From assembly GCA_028821235.1 (NCBI GenBank), contig JAPPGV010000054.1:1-60091 (forward strand): a stretch of 60,091 nucleotides of DNA, in the 5' to 3' direction. Positions 19,236 through 27,974 of this stretch are shown here, one piece after another. Position 1 is the first letter of the stretch. Each line of letters begins with the position of its first letter. The notes beneath the pieces are model-generated. The model did not search any database. It saw nothing but the letters and a program-made list of their open reading frames with translations, and was not told the DNA's origin. Made by a program: the position numbers and the translations under genes. The DNA is from a bacterium. Its GTDB lineage: Bacteria > Actinomycetota > Acidimicrobiia > Spongiisociales > Spongiisociaceae.

Positions 19236-19300
19236 GCTCCCATCGTACCGCAGTGTTCACGATCCCCCCGATGGTGCTGATCGCAGATTCGGGACAGGCC

Positions 19301-20311
19301 TCAGGCGACGATGCCGTGCCCTTCCTGCGTGGGCACCCGGTCCATGAGACTCTTCATAGCCTCCTGGACGGTCTCACCCTGGTAGAGGATCCTCCCCACC
19401 GCCTCCGCGATCGGCATTTCCACGCCATGCCGGGCTGCCAGCTGGAGAACGGCCTCGGTGGTCCGCACCGCTTCGGCGACGGTTTTCATGCCCGTGGTGA
19501 TCTCGCCGATCTCGCGTCCCTGGCCCAGCTGGTATCCCACCTGGTGGTTGCGGCTGCTCGGGCTCCCACAGGTCGCCATGAGATCACCCACGCCTGCGAG
19601 ACCCCCGAAGGTGAGAGCCTCACCGCCGAGTACTACGCCGAGGCGGGTCATCTCCGCCAGGCCGCGCGTCGCCAGGCCGGCCATGGTGTTCATGCCGAAT
19701 CCCATACCGAGCGACACCCCGGCCGCCAGGGCGATGACGTTCTTGGTGGCGCCGGCCACCTCCACCCCGATCAGGTCCGGGTTGGTGTACACCCGGAACC
19801 GGGGCGTTCCCAGGATGGACTGGATCTCCCGGCCCACCGTCCGGTCGGGCATGGACAGGACCGTGGCGGCGGGCTGGCCCTGCATGATCTCTTCCGACAG
19901 GTTCGGGCCGGACAGGGCGCCCACCCGGTTCGGATCGTGACCGTCGAGCACGTCCAGGGTGACCTCGGACATTCGCAGGCCGGTGGACACCTCGATGCCC
20001 TTGGCAAGGCTGATCACCGGTATGGAGGTCGGGATGATGCCGCGCGCCTTCTCGAGGACGTCCCGGTAGCCGTGTGATGGCACCGCGACCAGCACGGCCG
20101 CCGCTCCGTTCACGGCCCGGGTGAGGCCGGTGGTGGCTGTGACCTGGTAGGGCAGGCGGACCCCGGGAAGGTACTCGGCGTTCTGCCGGTCGGTGTTGAT
20201 GTCCATGGCCAACTCGGCCCGCCTGGTCCACAACCCCACTGAGGCGTTGGCGGACGCGAGCTTCGCTATGGCCGTTCCCCAAGATCCGGCCCCGATCACC
20301 GCTAAGCGCAT
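19301..20311 (-). CDS. gpsA: Glycerol-3-phosphate dehydrogenase [NAD(P)+]
   Basis: A 336-residue enzyme making sn-glycerol-3-phosphate for phospholipids. The N-terminal dinucleotide motif is V-I-G-A-G-S-W-G-T-A. S-L-A-K-G-I-E, the L-S-G-P-N substrate segment, A-T-K-N-V-I-A-L-A-A-G (catalytic Lys) and F-G-G-L-A-G-V-G-D-L-M-A-T-C follow. The usual family length is 330-340. The ATG at 20311 immediately precedes the Rossmann strand. It is divergent from ychF. Confidence 0.95.
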   Translation of the reverse strand: MRLAVIGAGSWGTAIAKLASANASVGLWTRRAELAMDINTDRQNAEYLPGVRLPYQVTATTGLTRAVNGAAAVLVAVPSHGYRDVLEKARGIIPTSIPVISLAKGIEVSTGLRMSEVTLDVLDGHDPNRVGALSGPNLSEEIMQGQPAATVLSMPDRTVGREIQSILGTPRFRVYTNPDLIGVEVAGATKNVIALAAGVSLGMGFGMNTMAGLATRGLAEMTRLGVVLGGEALTFGGLAGVGDLMATCGSPSSRNHQVGYQLGQGREIGEITTGMKTVAEAVRTTEAVLQLAARHGVEMPIAEAVGRILYQGETVQEAMKSLMDRVPTQEGHGIVA

Positions 20312-20397
20312 GACTGACCATCGTAGATGGTTCTCCACCCGGTTGACGGCGCCAGCACCTCCGAACCCGAGCATTTTGTGGGTACCCTCAGCGCTTC

Positions 20398-21459
20398 ATG
20401 ACGAGCGCCGGCCTTCTCGGCTTTCCAAACGTCGGCAAGACCACGCTGTTCAACGCGCTGACCGGTCTTGAGGCGTTCACCGCGCCCCACCCCTACACCA
20501 CCACCCAGCCAAGGATCGGCACGGTGCGGCTGCCGGACCGAGCCCTCGACCGGCTGGCGGCCCTGGAGGGGTCCCGCAAGGTCACCCATGCCGGTCTGGA
20601 CCTGGTCGACCTACCGGCGGTCCGCCCCGGTGCGATCCGGGGGCTCGGCGCCGGGCGGGAGCCGGACCTGCTCCTGGCGGTGCTGCGGGCTCACGACTCG
20701 TCGGCGGTGCCGACCGACGAGCACGGAACCGATCCGGCCGGCCAGGCCGAAGACTTGCTGTTGGAAGTGGCCCTGTCGGACTTCGAGATGTTCGAACGCC
20801 GCAACGAGCGCCTCACGAAGGAAGCCGCCGCCGACCCGCGCCTGCGCCCGGTGGCCGAGGCGGTTACCAGGGCGGCCGAGCGGTTGGGGGAGGGGGTCCC
20901 GCTCCGGCGGTCGGACTGGTCCGACATCGAGGTCCGGGCCTTCCGCGACATGGCGCCGCTCAGCCTGCTGCCGTGCGTGTGGCTGGTCAATGTCGTCGAG
21001 GACGATGTCGGGAACGACAGGCTCGTCGAACAGGTTCGAGCGGTCGTGCCCTCCACGAATCCGGTGCTGGCGGTCTCGGCACTCATCGAGGAGGAGGTGG
21101 CCGGCCTCGACGCATCGCAGCGAGCCGAGGTCTACGAGGGGCTCGGCCTGGGGGAGGGCGCTCCGACCAGGGTCCTGCGGGCGGTCCAGGACGCCATGCG
21201 TTCGGTTACCTTCTACACGGTCAACCGCAGGGAGTCCCGGGCGTGGACGGTTCCCGAAGGGACCCCGGCGCGGGAGGCGGCGGGAAAGATCCATTCGGAC
21301 ATGGAGAGAGGTTTCATCCGGGCCGAGGTGGCCACGATCCCGGAGGTGATCGGATGCGGCGGCTGGGCGAAGGCCAGGGCAGGCAGCGCCGTGCGGGTCG
21401 AAGGCGGGGACTACCAGGTCCGGGACGGGGACGTGATGATGGTCCGGTTCTCCGTATGA
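20398..21459 (+). CDS. ychF: YchF/OLA1-family translation-associated ATPase (divergent)
   Basis: A 353-residue protein: P-loop G-F-P-N-V-G-K-T-T, an N-V-V-E motif in place of the NKxD of GTPases (YchF binds ATP), and a C-terminal TGS domain (F-Y-T-V-N-R-R-E-S-R-A-W-T-V, then G-K-I-H-S-D-M-E-R-G-F-I-R-A-E-V). The G3 region reads D-L-V-D-L-P-A rather than D-I-A-G-L-V, so it is a diverged member. It probably binds ribosomes. No clear ribosome binding site precedes the ATG. Confidence 0.88.
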   Translation: MTSAGLLGFPNVGKTTLFNALTGLEAFTAPHPYTTTQPRIGTVRLPDRALDRLAALEGSRKVTHAGLDLVDLPAVRPGAIRGLGAGREPDLLLAVLRAHDSSAVPTDEHGTDPAGQAEDLLLEVALSDFEMFERRNERLTKEAAADPRLRPVAEAVTRAAERLGEGVPLRRSDWSDIEVRAFRDMAPLSLLPCVWLVNVVEDDVGNDRLVEQVRAVVPSTNPVLAVSALIEEEVAGLDASQRAEVYEGLGLGEGAPTRVLRAVQDAMRSVTFYTVNRRESRAWTVPEGTPAREAAGKIHSDMERGFIRAEVATIPEVIGCGGWAKARAGSAVRVEGGDYQVRDGDVMMVRFSV

Positions 21460-21499
21460 GACCGGTCACGCGGCTTCGAACCGGGCCGGTAAGGCACCT

Positions 21500-22411
21500 G
21501 TGAACCGTCCTGCCCGTCCCTCCGTGGCGAGCACGTTGCTGCTGGCTCTCAGGGGCTACGCGATCGGCATGGCCGACCTGGTCCCGGGGGTGTCGGGGGG
21601 GACCGTGGCGCTGGTCTCCGGCATCTACCCGCGCCTGGTGTCCGCCGTCTACGCCGGCGCCAGCTCGGCCGGGAGAGTTCTCAAGGGCGACTTCAGGGGC
21701 GCCCGCCGCGCCGCGGGACGGGTCGACTGGTGGTTCCTGACCCCGGTCGTGCTGGGCGCGGCTCTCGCCGTGATCTCGCTGGCGCGGGTGGTGGAGGGGT
21801 TGCTACGCGACCATCCTGTCCGGACGGCCGCCGTCTTCTTCGGCCTCATCGCCGGATCCGTATGGGTGGCGTGGCGGATCATCCGCGAGCCCGGTGTCCG
21901 TCACGGCCTCGTGGCGGGACTCGTAGGCATCGGGTCGTTCGTCCTGTTCGGGTTGCGATCGTCGGTGGTCACCGATCCGGGCTGGTATGTCTTCGTGGGC
22001 GCCGGCGCCCTGGCCATCTGCGCGTTCATCCTGCCCGGTGTCAGCGGAGCGTTCATGCTGCTGGCGATAGGCATGTACCAGCACGTGCTGGCGATCGTCA
22101 ACGACGCCCGCCTCGGTCACCTGGCGGCCTTCGCCATCGGAGCGGCCGTCGGCTTGGGCCTCTTCTCGCGGTTCCTCCACCGGCTGCTGGACCGTCACCA
22201 CGATCTGGTGGTGGCCGCCATGATCGGCCTGATGCTCGGCTCGTTCCGCATCCTCTGGCCGTGGCCCGCCGGGCTGGGCGACGAGACCGGCGCCGGCGCC
22301 ACCACCCTGGGACCGCCCGGCCCGGACCTGGCCGTGCCGGTGGGATTGGCCGCCGTCGCCGCCCTCGTAGTCGTCGGTTTCAGCGCCTGGGCCCACCGCC
22401 GAGCCCGCTGA
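21500..22411 (+). CDS. DUF368 membrane protein, polyprenyl-phosphate transporter (PopT-like)
   Basis: A 303-residue multi-pass membrane protein. Two related motifs, D-L-V-P-G-V-S-G-G-T near residue 25 and I-L-P-G-V-S-G-A-F-M in the middle, are the inverted-repeat signature of DUF368. DUF368 members (PopT) have been shown to recycle undecaprenyl phosphate across the membrane for wall synthesis. About eight hydrophobic segments are visible. GTG start at 21500; it follows ychF by 40 nt. Confidence 0.85.
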   Translation: MNRPARPSVASTLLLALRGYAIGMADLVPGVSGGTVALVSGIYPRLVSAVYAGASSAGRVLKGDFRGARRAAGRVDWWFLTPVVLGAALAVISLARVVEGLLRDHPVRTAAVFFGLIAGSVWVAWRIIREPGVRHGLVAGLVGIGSFVLFGLRSSVVTDPGWYVFVGAGALAICAFILPGVSGAFMLLAIGMYQHVLAIVNDARLGHLAAFAIGAAVGLGLFSRFLHRLLDRHHDLVVAAMIGLMLGSFRILWPWPAGLGDETGAGATTLGPPGPDLAVPVGLAAVAALVVVGFSAWAHRRAR

Positions 22412-22559
22412 CCGAACCATCGTCCCGCGGCGACAACCAGTCGAGCACCCACCATGTCAAGCCGTAACGGGGGTGACGCCCCACATCCCAGGCCCTGCCA
22501 GGCCACACACCGGAGGCCCGCCGGGTTAGAGTCGGGGCAGGAGATACCAAGGGAGGACC

Positions 22560-22844
22560 ATGCGACGCTTCGTCATCGAACGGGACATTCCTGACATCGG
22601 TTCGGCCGAGCGCGAGCAGTTGCGCGCCGCAGCCGAGCAGTCCAACTCGGTTCTACGAGCGATGCAGTCCGAGGGCAAGCCCATCCAGTGGGAGCACAGC
22701 TACGTAGCCGGCGAGAAGACCTTCTGCATCTACGTCTGCGATAGCCCGGAGTTGATCGACGAGCACGCCGAACGCAGCGGGTTTCCGGCTACGGTCGTCA
22801 CCGAGGTCGGCAAGATCATCGACCCGACGACCGAGAAGAGCTAG
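22560..22844 (+). CDS. DUF4242 small protein (SCO4226-like, nickel-binding type)
   Basis: A 94-residue protein: M-R-R-F-V-I-E-R-D-I-P-D-I-G, then V-L-R-A-M-Q-S-E-G-K-P-I-Q-W-E-H-S-Y-V and I-Y-V-C-D-S-P-E-L-I-D-E-H-A-E-R-S-G-F-P. This matches DUF4242, a ferredoxin-like fold with a described nickel-binding member in Streptomyces. A good GGGAGG ribosome site precedes the ATG. Physiological role unknown. The 148-bp gap upstream holds no gene. Confidence 0.85.
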   Translation: MRRFVIERDIPDIGSAEREQLRAAAEQSNSVLRAMQSEGKPIQWEHSYVAGEKTFCIYVCDSPELIDEHAERSGFPATVVTEVGKIIDPTTEKS

Positions 22845-22891
22845 TCGTCAGCCGTATCATCGACTAAGGCGCGACCCCCGGATCGCCCGGC

Positions 22892-23734
22892 TCAGGGCGA
22901 CGAGATCTGGTGGTATGTCTCCGGGCGGCGGTCCCGGTAGAAGGCCCAGTGATGGCGCACCTCCTCGATCAGGTCGAGGTCCAGGTCGCGGACGACAACG
23001 TCGTCGGCGGTGTCGGAGCCCGTGCCGCCGATGATCTCCCCGCGGGGTGATGCGAAGTAGGAGCTCCCGTAATAGTCGGTGTCCTCCAGGTCCTCGCTTC
23101 CGACCCGGTTGATGGCGCCGACGAAGTACTCGTTGGCCACGGCTGCCGCCGGCTGTTCCAGCTCCCACAGGTACTTGGAGTGTCCGCGGGTGGTGGCTGA
23201 GGGGTTGAAGACGATCTTGGCGCCGGCCAGCCCCAGTTCTCGCCATCCTTCCGGGAAGTGGCGGTCGTAGCAGATGTACACCCCGACCTGGCCCACCGCG
23301 GTGTCGAACACCGGGAACCCGAGGTTGCCGGGACGGAAGTAGAACTTCTCCCAGAACCCCGCCACCTGCGGGATGTGGGTCTTGCGGTACTTGCCCAGGA
23401 AGGTGCCGTCAGAGTCGATGACCGCGGCGGTGTTGTAGTAGTGGCCGGTGTCCTCGACCTCGAAGATGGGCACGACCAGCACCATCCCGGTCTCCCTGGC
23501 GAGATCGATCATCTTGGTGACGGTGGGCCCGTCCGGGATCGGTTCCGCGGTGTCGAAGTGCTCGTTGCGCTGCTCGGTGCAGAAGTAGGGACCGCTGAAG
23601 ATCTCCTGGAAGCAGAGGATCTGCGCGCCCTGGGCGGCGGCCTGGCGGGCGTACTCGATGTTCTTGGCGACCATCGATTCCTTGTCGCCGGTCCACTCGC
23701 TCTGAACGAGAGCAGCCCTCACTACGTTCGGCAT
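22892..23734 (-). CDS. Carbon-nitrogen hydrolase, beta-ureidopropionase/N-carbamoylputrescine amidase-like
   Basis: A 280-residue nitrilase-superfamily amidase with the catalytic triad in context: Glu in C-F-Q-E-I-F, Lys in Y-R-K-T-H-I-P and Cys in Y-I-C-Y-D-R-H-F-P-E. G-F-W-E-K-F-Y-F-R-P-G-N is typical of ureidopropionases, which release CO2 and ammonia from N-carbamoyl compounds. The start is ATG 23734 after GGGAGG; longer in-frame starts would run through the operator. Divergent from an N-carbamoylase, so both probably share a control region. Confidence 0.9.
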   Translation of the reverse strand: MPNVVRAALVQSEWTGDKESMVAKNIEYARQAAAQGAQILCFQEIFSGPYFCTEQRNEHFDTAEPIPDGPTVTKMIDLARETGMVLVVPIFEVEDTGHYYNTAAVIDSDGTFLGKYRKTHIPQVAGFWEKFYFRPGNLGFPVFDTAVGQVGVYICYDRHFPEGWRELGLAGAKIVFNPSATTRGHSKYLWELEQPAAAVANEYFVGAINRVGSEDLEDTDYYGSSYFASPRGEIIGGTGSDTADDVVVRDLDLDLIEEVRHHWAFYRDRRPETYHQISSP

Positions 23735-23787
23735 TGCCTGGCCTCCCTTGCCACCCGAGGCATCCCCTTCAGGGGGAGTCTCACCCA

Positions 23788-23804
23788 TTTTACAAACTGT
23801 AAAG
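23788..23804. promoter_or_regulatory. Palindromic operator in divergent carbamoylase promoter
   Basis: TTTTACA-AAC-TGTAAA at 23788-23803 is a 6-bp perfect inverted repeat (TTTACA/TGTAAA, 3-bp spacer) in an AT-rich patch between two divergent hydrolase genes. A near copy with the same spacing precedes the xdhD-like gene at 36365-36382. It is probably bound by a GntR- or similar-family regulator; no such gene is evident here. Confidence 0.55.
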
Positions 23805-23831
23805 TAGGACGGCCAAAACAGAGGAGCAAGG

Positions 23832-24779
23832 ATGCCAAGACGGATCACGGTCGGAGCGGGCCAGATGGGCGCGATAGCCCGCGATGAGTCGAAGGACGAG
23901 GTTGTCGATCGCCTCATGGCGCTCCTCCATGAAGCAGGGGAACAGAGGGTGGACCTGCTGGTCTATCCGGAGCTGGCCATGACGACCTTCTTCCCGCGGT
24001 GGTTCGTGGAGGATCCCGCCGAGTTCGACCACTACTACCACCGTGAGATGCCCGACCGGCACACCAAGCCGCTGTTCGACGAGGCCCGGCGCCTCGGCAT
24101 CGGTTTCGCCCTCGGCTACGCCGAACTCCACACCGACGAAGAGGGTGTCGAGCATCGTTACAACACCTACATCCTCGTGGAGCGGGACGGCTCGGTGGTG
24201 TCCAAGTTCCGCAAGATCCATATCCCTGGCCATGCCGACTACGAGCCGTCGCGCCCGTTCCAGCACGCCGAGCGCCACTACTTCGAGCCCGGCCCGCACG
24301 GTTTCGGCGCATGGCAGGCCTTCGAAGGCGTCGTGGGGATGGCCATCTGCAACGATCGCCGCTGGCCGGAGACCTACCGGGTACTGGGTTTGCAGGGGGC
24401 GGAGCTGATCCTCATCGGGTACAACACGCCCCTGTACTACTCTCCCGATCCCACCCAGAACGCCCTGTCAGGGTTCCACAACCACCTGGTCATGCAGGCC
24501 GGCGCCTACCAGAACGGCGCGTACGTAGTCGGGGTGGCCAAGGGGGGTTTCGAGGAGGGGGTGGAGAGCCTGTCCCAGAGCGTGATCATCGCCCCGTCGG
24601 GCCAGATCATCGCCCAGGCCATCACCCTGGAGGACGAGTTGATCACGGCCACCATCGATCTCGATTTCTGCGAGACATACAAGGGCACCCTGTTCAACTT
24701 CGACTACTACCGGATGCCCGAGCACTACGGCCTGGTGACCGAGCGGCGAGGCGCGGTCGCGCCCCCGGCCAACGACTGA
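23832..24779 (+). CDS. N-carbamoyl-D-amino acid hydrolase-like amidase
   Basis: A 315-residue nitrilase-superfamily protein: Glu in Y-P-E-L-A-M-T-T-F-F-P-R-W, Lys in F-R-K-I-H-I-P-G-H and Cys in I-C-N-D-R-R-W-P-E-T-Y-R. This combination, followed by G-L-Q-G-A-E-L-I-L-I-G-Y-N-T-P, is characteristic of D-carbamoylases, which convert N-carbamoyl-D-amino acids to D-amino acids. These enzymes act after hydantoinases or in pyrimidine/purine ureide breakdown. No hydantoinase is in the window. Confidence 0.88.
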   Translation: MPRRITVGAGQMGAIARDESKDEVVDRLMALLHEAGEQRVDLLVYPELAMTTFFPRWFVEDPAEFDHYYHREMPDRHTKPLFDEARRLGIGFALGYAELHTDEEGVEHRYNTYILVERDGSVVSKFRKIHIPGHADYEPSRPFQHAERHYFEPGPHGFGAWQAFEGVVGMAICNDRRWPETYRVLGLQGAELILIGYNTPLYYSPDPTQNALSGFHNHLVMQAGAYQNGAYVVGVAKGGFEEGVESLSQSVIIAPSGQIIAQAITLEDELITATIDLDFCETYKGTLFNFDYYRMPEHYGLVTERRGAVAPPAND

Positions 24780-24870
24780 TGGATCACCTCGTCGGGGGCT
24801 CGGTCGACGAAGCCTGCAGCCAGTGGGGCTCCGAACTGGCGAGCCGTTCGTCCGATCCGGCCCGGCGCCG

Positions 24871-24948
24871 GAGAACGCGAAAACCGCTCCGGCCGCGCCG
24901 CCAGCCCTTACGGGCTGCCCACCCCCGCCACCACCGATCCAGGTCCGG
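24871..24948 (+). repeat. Intergenic element copy A (GAGAACGCGAAAA family)
   Basis: It starts with GAGAACGCGAAAA (24871-24883), contains a CAGCCC-TTAC-GGGCTG hairpin, then CCCCCGCCACCACC and ends at GGTCCGG. It begins 92 nt after the stop codon of the upstream gene. Copies B (32535-32607) and C (46638-46709) share the order of blocks but differ in hairpin sequence, suggesting conserved RNA structure. The function is unknown. Confidence 0.7.
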
Positions 24949-24962
24949 CCGCGCCGGCGGGT

Positions 24963-25001
24963 GGGCGGAATCGAACTCTCTTCGAGAGTGGAAAATCGCC
25001 C
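24963..25001. other. Nested stem-loop in intergenic region
   Basis: GGGCG (24963-24967) pairs with CGCCC (24997-25001) around an inner perfect hairpin ACTCTC-TTC-GAGAGT (24975-24989). The minus strand contains GTTCGATTC like a tRNA T-loop, but no cloverleaf can be drawn. Part of the structured 430-bp gap before the PLP-enzyme pair. Confidence 0.4.
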
Positions 25002-25069
25002 TTCCTCGCAACGGAGACCCGTGTTGCTAATCCGTGTGGAGGCTTCACCCGTCCGGCGCAGTCCGGATG

Positions 25070-25131
25070 ATCACCAGGTCCGGACCCGGTGATGTTTGTA
25101 GAGACATATTGGAATATGCCGATAATCGGCA
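25070..25131. promoter_or_regulatory. Cluster of three palindromes before PLP-enzyme operon
   Basis: Three adjacent inverted repeats: ATCACC (25070-25075)/GGTGAT (25088-25093) flanking a self-complementary GGTCCGGACC; CATATT-GG-AATATG (25105-25118); and TGCCGAT-A-ATCGGCA (25117-25131). The first could be a terminator or attenuator stem. The latter two are AT-richer and resemble operators for dimeric repressors. They lie 80-140 bp before the likely GTG start at 25210. Confidence 0.5.
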
Positions 25132-25150
25132 GCAATTTCAACCCCTTATA

Positions 25151-25162
25151 TTTCGCGTTCTC
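25151..25162 (-). repeat. Inverted partial copy D of GAGAACGCGAAA motif
   Basis: The 12-mer GAGAACGCGAAA recurs here on the minus strand, facing copy A about 270 bp away. The downstream hairpin and C-rich blocks of copies A-C are not present, so it is a partial or unrelated copy. Confidence 0.45.
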
Positions 25163-25209
25163 GACCCGGCGGCCTCCTCATGACCCCGCCGGTACCGGAG
25201 GCGTCTGAA

Positions 25210-26517
25210 GTGTTCCTGACCGGTCTGCGTTGCACCGTCTGCTCCGACACGTACCGGCCGGCGCCGGGTAGGTACGTATGCGACAGTTGCGGGGAGGTGG
25301 GCACTCTCGACGCCCGTTACGACTACGCAGCCATCGGCCGGGTGCTGAGCCCCGACAGCCTGGCGGCCGACCCGGAGCGATCCATCTGGCGCTACCGGCC
25401 GCTGCTTCCTGTCGGGTCCGGCGTGGCGGTCTCGGCCCTGGGAGTGGGGGGAACGCCGCTCATCGAGGCGGAGAGGCTGGCCGAACGCTGGGGAGTGCAC
25501 CGGCTGTGGATCAAGGACGAGGGCCGCCAACCCACCGGCTCGCTCAAGGACCGGGCCTCGGCGGTGGCGCTGGCCAGGGCGGCCCAAGAGGGGGCCGAGA
25601 CGGTGACCACCGCCTCCACGGGTAACGCCGCCGCCGCACTCGCGGGTCTGGCGGCCGGGACCGGCCAGACCGCGGTCATCTTCGTCCCGGAGACGGCGCC
25701 CGAGGCGAAGGTGGCCCAGTTGCTGGCCTACGGGGCCTTCGTGATGCTGGTCGAAGGCACCTACGACGACGCGGTCCGGCTGTGCCAGGAGACGGTCGAC
25801 CGCTTCGGCTGGTACAACCGCAACACCGGTATCAATCCCTACGTGGGGGAGGGCAAGAAGACGGTCGCCCTGGAGATCGCCGAGCAGTTGGGCTGGGAGG
25901 CGCCCGATGCGGTGTTCGTGAGCGTGGGGGACGGGTCGATCATCGGAGGGGTGCACAAGGGCCTCAAGGATGCTCTGGAACTGGGGTGGATCGACCGCAT
26001 GCCCCGCATCTACGGGGTGCAGGCCGCCGGCAGCTCCTACATGGTGGACGCCTGGCGGAACGGAGAGGACCTGATCACGAAACCGCCGGTCAGCGCCCGC
26101 ACCGCCGCCGACTCGATCAGCGCCGACCTGCCCCGGGATCGGGTAAAGGCGATGGCAGCGGTGGTTGACACCGGCGGCGGCTGGGTGTCGGTCGATGACG
26201 ATGCCATCCTGGAGATGATCCCGACGGTGTCGGCCGATTCCGGCATCTTCCCGGAGCCGGCCGCGGCCGCCGCCTTCGCCGGGCTGGCCGAGGTGGTGGC
26301 GGGAACGCAGGAGGGCGTCCCGCCGGTGGGAACCTCCGACCGGGTGGTGGTCATCTCCACCGGATCGGGGTTGAAGGACATCCGCGGGGTCATGCGCGGG
26401 ATCGACCGGACCGGCGCCGTGCCGCTCCCGGTGCGGCGGGGTCCGGACGGGCTCGACCCGGACGAGATTGCCGCCAGAATGGAACAGTGGCTCGAGAACC
26501 TAAGGAAGCAGGCATGA
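25210..26517 (+). CDS. Threonine synthase-like fold-type II PLP enzyme with zinc ribbon
   Basis: About 435 residues. The N terminus has a C-x2-C...C-x2-C zinc-ribbon (R-C-T-V-C and V-C-D-S-C). The PLP lysine is in T-G-S-L-K-D-R-A-S; the phosphate-binding loop is S-T-G-N-A-A-A-A-L. S-V-G-D-G-S-I-I-G-G-V-H-K-G-L follows. This is the threonine-synthase branch, but no thrA/thrB genes accompany it. It may act on another beta- or gamma-substituted amino acid. I prefer GTG 25210 (GGAGG 8 nt upstream) over ATG 25180, which lacks a ribosome site. It overlaps the next PLP gene by 4 bp. Confidence 0.85.
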   Translation: MFLTGLRCTVCSDTYRPAPGRYVCDSCGEVGTLDARYDYAAIGRVLSPDSLAADPERSIWRYRPLLPVGSGVAVSALGVGGTPLIEAERLAERWGVHRLWIKDEGRQPTGSLKDRASAVALARAAQEGAETVTTASTGNAAAALAGLAAGTGQTAVIFVPETAPEAKVAQLLAYGAFVMLVEGTYDDAVRLCQETVDRFGWYNRNTGINPYVGEGKKTVALEIAEQLGWEAPDAVFVSVGDGSIIGGVHKGLKDALELGWIDRMPRIYGVQAAGSSYMVDAWRNGEDLITKPPVSARTAADSISADLPRDRVKAMAAVVDTGGGWVSVDDDAILEMIPTVSADSGIFPEPAAAAAFAGLAEVVAGTQEGVPPVGTSDRVVVISTGSGLKDIRGVMRGIDRTGAVPLPVRRGPDGLDPDEIAARMEQWLENLRKQA

Positions 26518-27974
26518 TCGATCTGACAGTTGATGAGGCCACCCTCGAGGTGGTGGCCGTCCACACCCGGGACCGCGGGGTGCGCGTACCCACCCTCGCG
26601 CAGATGCGGGATCCGGGTCTGATCCCCTCCGACGTCCGTGAGGGGCTCGAGGACATCGGGCTGTGGGATCTCCACCCGCTCAACCTCTTCCGGATCACCT
26701 GGCACAACCAGCCCGTCTCCCGCGGGGGAGGCTTCGGCGGGGTGAACTACGTGGAGTGGCCCTCCGAGTTGACCGGCGTCGACGCCCGGATCATCTCCCT
26801 GATCGGCAAATGGTTCCCCACGGGTGCACACAAGGTGGGCGCCGCCTTCGGGTGTCTCGTGCCCCGCCTGGTCACCGGCCAGTTCGACCCCGGATCCCAG
26901 AAGGCCGTCTGGCCCTCCACCGGGAACTACTGCCGGGGAGGCGCCTACGACTCCAACCTCCTGGGTTGCGAGTCGATCGCGATCCTCCCGGAGGGCATGA
27001 GCCGGGAGCGTTTCGAGTGGCTGCAGACAGTGGCGGGGGAGATCATCAAGACCCCCGGTTCCGAGTCGAACGTCAAGGAGATCTTCGACAAGTGCAACGA
27101 GTTGGCCGCGTCGGGCGAGGACCTGGTGATCTTCAACCAGTTCGACGAGTTCGGCAACTACCTGTGGCACGTGTCGGTGACCGGCCCCGCCGTGGAGGAG
27201 GTGCTGGCCGAGGTGATGGGGGAGGGGGACCGGTACCGCGGCTTCGCGGTGACCACCGGCTCGGCGGGGACCATCGCCGCCGGCGACTACCTCAAGCAAC
27301 GCTTCCCCGGCTCGGTCATCGCCGGTGGGGAGGCCATCCAGTGCCCGACCATGCTGCTCAACGGCTTCGGGGAGCACCGGATCGAGGGCATCGGTGACAA
27401 GCACATCCCCTGGGTCCACAACGTCAAGAACACCGACTTCGCCATCGGACTGGACGACGAGGCCGCCATGTCGCTGACCCGCCTGTTCAACGAGGCGGCA
27501 GGCCAGGAGTACCTGGTGTCCCGAGGAGTCGATCCCGACGTCATCGAAGGCCTCCCCCTGCTCGGCATCTCCGGCGCCGCCAACCTGCTGTCCGCCATCA
27601 AGCTGGCCAAGTACTACGAGATGACCGGCCGGGACATCGTGGTGACGATCGCAACCGACTCGATGGACATGTACCGGAGCCGGCTCCACGAGTTGAGCGA
27701 GGACCGGGGCACGTTCACCACGCACGACGCGGTGGCCGCCTACCACCGGCACCTGTTGGGGACGTCCACGGAGCACGTCCACGAGCTCGGCTACTACGAC
27801 CGCAAGCGCATCCACAACCTCAAGTACTACACCTGGGTGGAGCAGCAGGGCAAGACCTACGAGGAGATCCAGGCCCAGTGGTACGACGACGACTACTGGA
27901 CCGGCATCCAGGCCCTCGCCGACCCGATCGACCGACTCATAGCGGAGTTCAACTCGCTGACCGGCCTGGGCTGA
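26514..27974 (+). CDS. PLP-dependent enzyme, cysteine synthase/ammonia-lyase superfamily
   Basis: 486 residues. F-P-T-G-A-H-K-V-G-A-A-F holds the likely PLP lysine (Lys107); S-T-G-N-Y-C-R-G-G-A-Y resembles the substrate loop, and T-T-G-S-A-G-T-I-A-A-G the phosphate-binding glycines. It is translationally coupled (ATGA) to the threonine synthase-like gene, so the two probably form one pathway. In E. coli the related purine/urate cluster carries YgeX, a PLP diaminopropionate ammonia-lyase; an equivalent role here is inference. The exact reaction is unknown. Confidence 0.78.
   Translation: MIDLTVDEATLEVVAVHTRDRGVRVPTLAQMRDPGLIPSDVREGLEDIGLWDLHPLNLFRITWHNQPVSRGGGFGGVNYVEWPSELTGVDARIISLIGKWFPTGAHKVGAAFGCLVPRLVTGQFDPGSQKAVWPSTGNYCRGGAYDSNLLGCESIAILPEGMSRERFEWLQTVAGEIIKTPGSESNVKEIFDKCNELAASGEDLVIFNQFDEFGNYLWHVSVTGPAVEEVLAEVMGEGDRYRGFAVTTGSAGTIAAGDYLKQRFPGSVIAGGEAIQCPTMLLNGFGEHRIEGIGDKHIPWVHNVKNTDFAIGLDDEAAMSLTRLFNEAAGQEYLVSRGVDPDVIEGLPLLGISGAANLLSAIKLAKYYEMTGRDIVVTIATDSMDMYRSRLHELSEDRGTFTTHDAVAAYHRHLLGTSTEHVHELGYYDRKRIHNLKYYTWVEQQGKTYEEIQAQWYDDDYWTGIQALADPIDRLIAEFNSLTGLG

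Noticed and set aside
24961-25050. Possible tRNA (minus-strand GTTCGATTC T-loop-like string; plus-strand TTGCTAA like a serine anticodon loop)
   Set aside because: The T-arm-like and anticodon-like strings lie on opposite strands, and neither gives paired T, anticodon and acceptor stems.
26037-27815. 592-residue open frame antisense to the PLP enzymes
   Set aside because: Shadow of two clear PLP genes; no recognisable motif.
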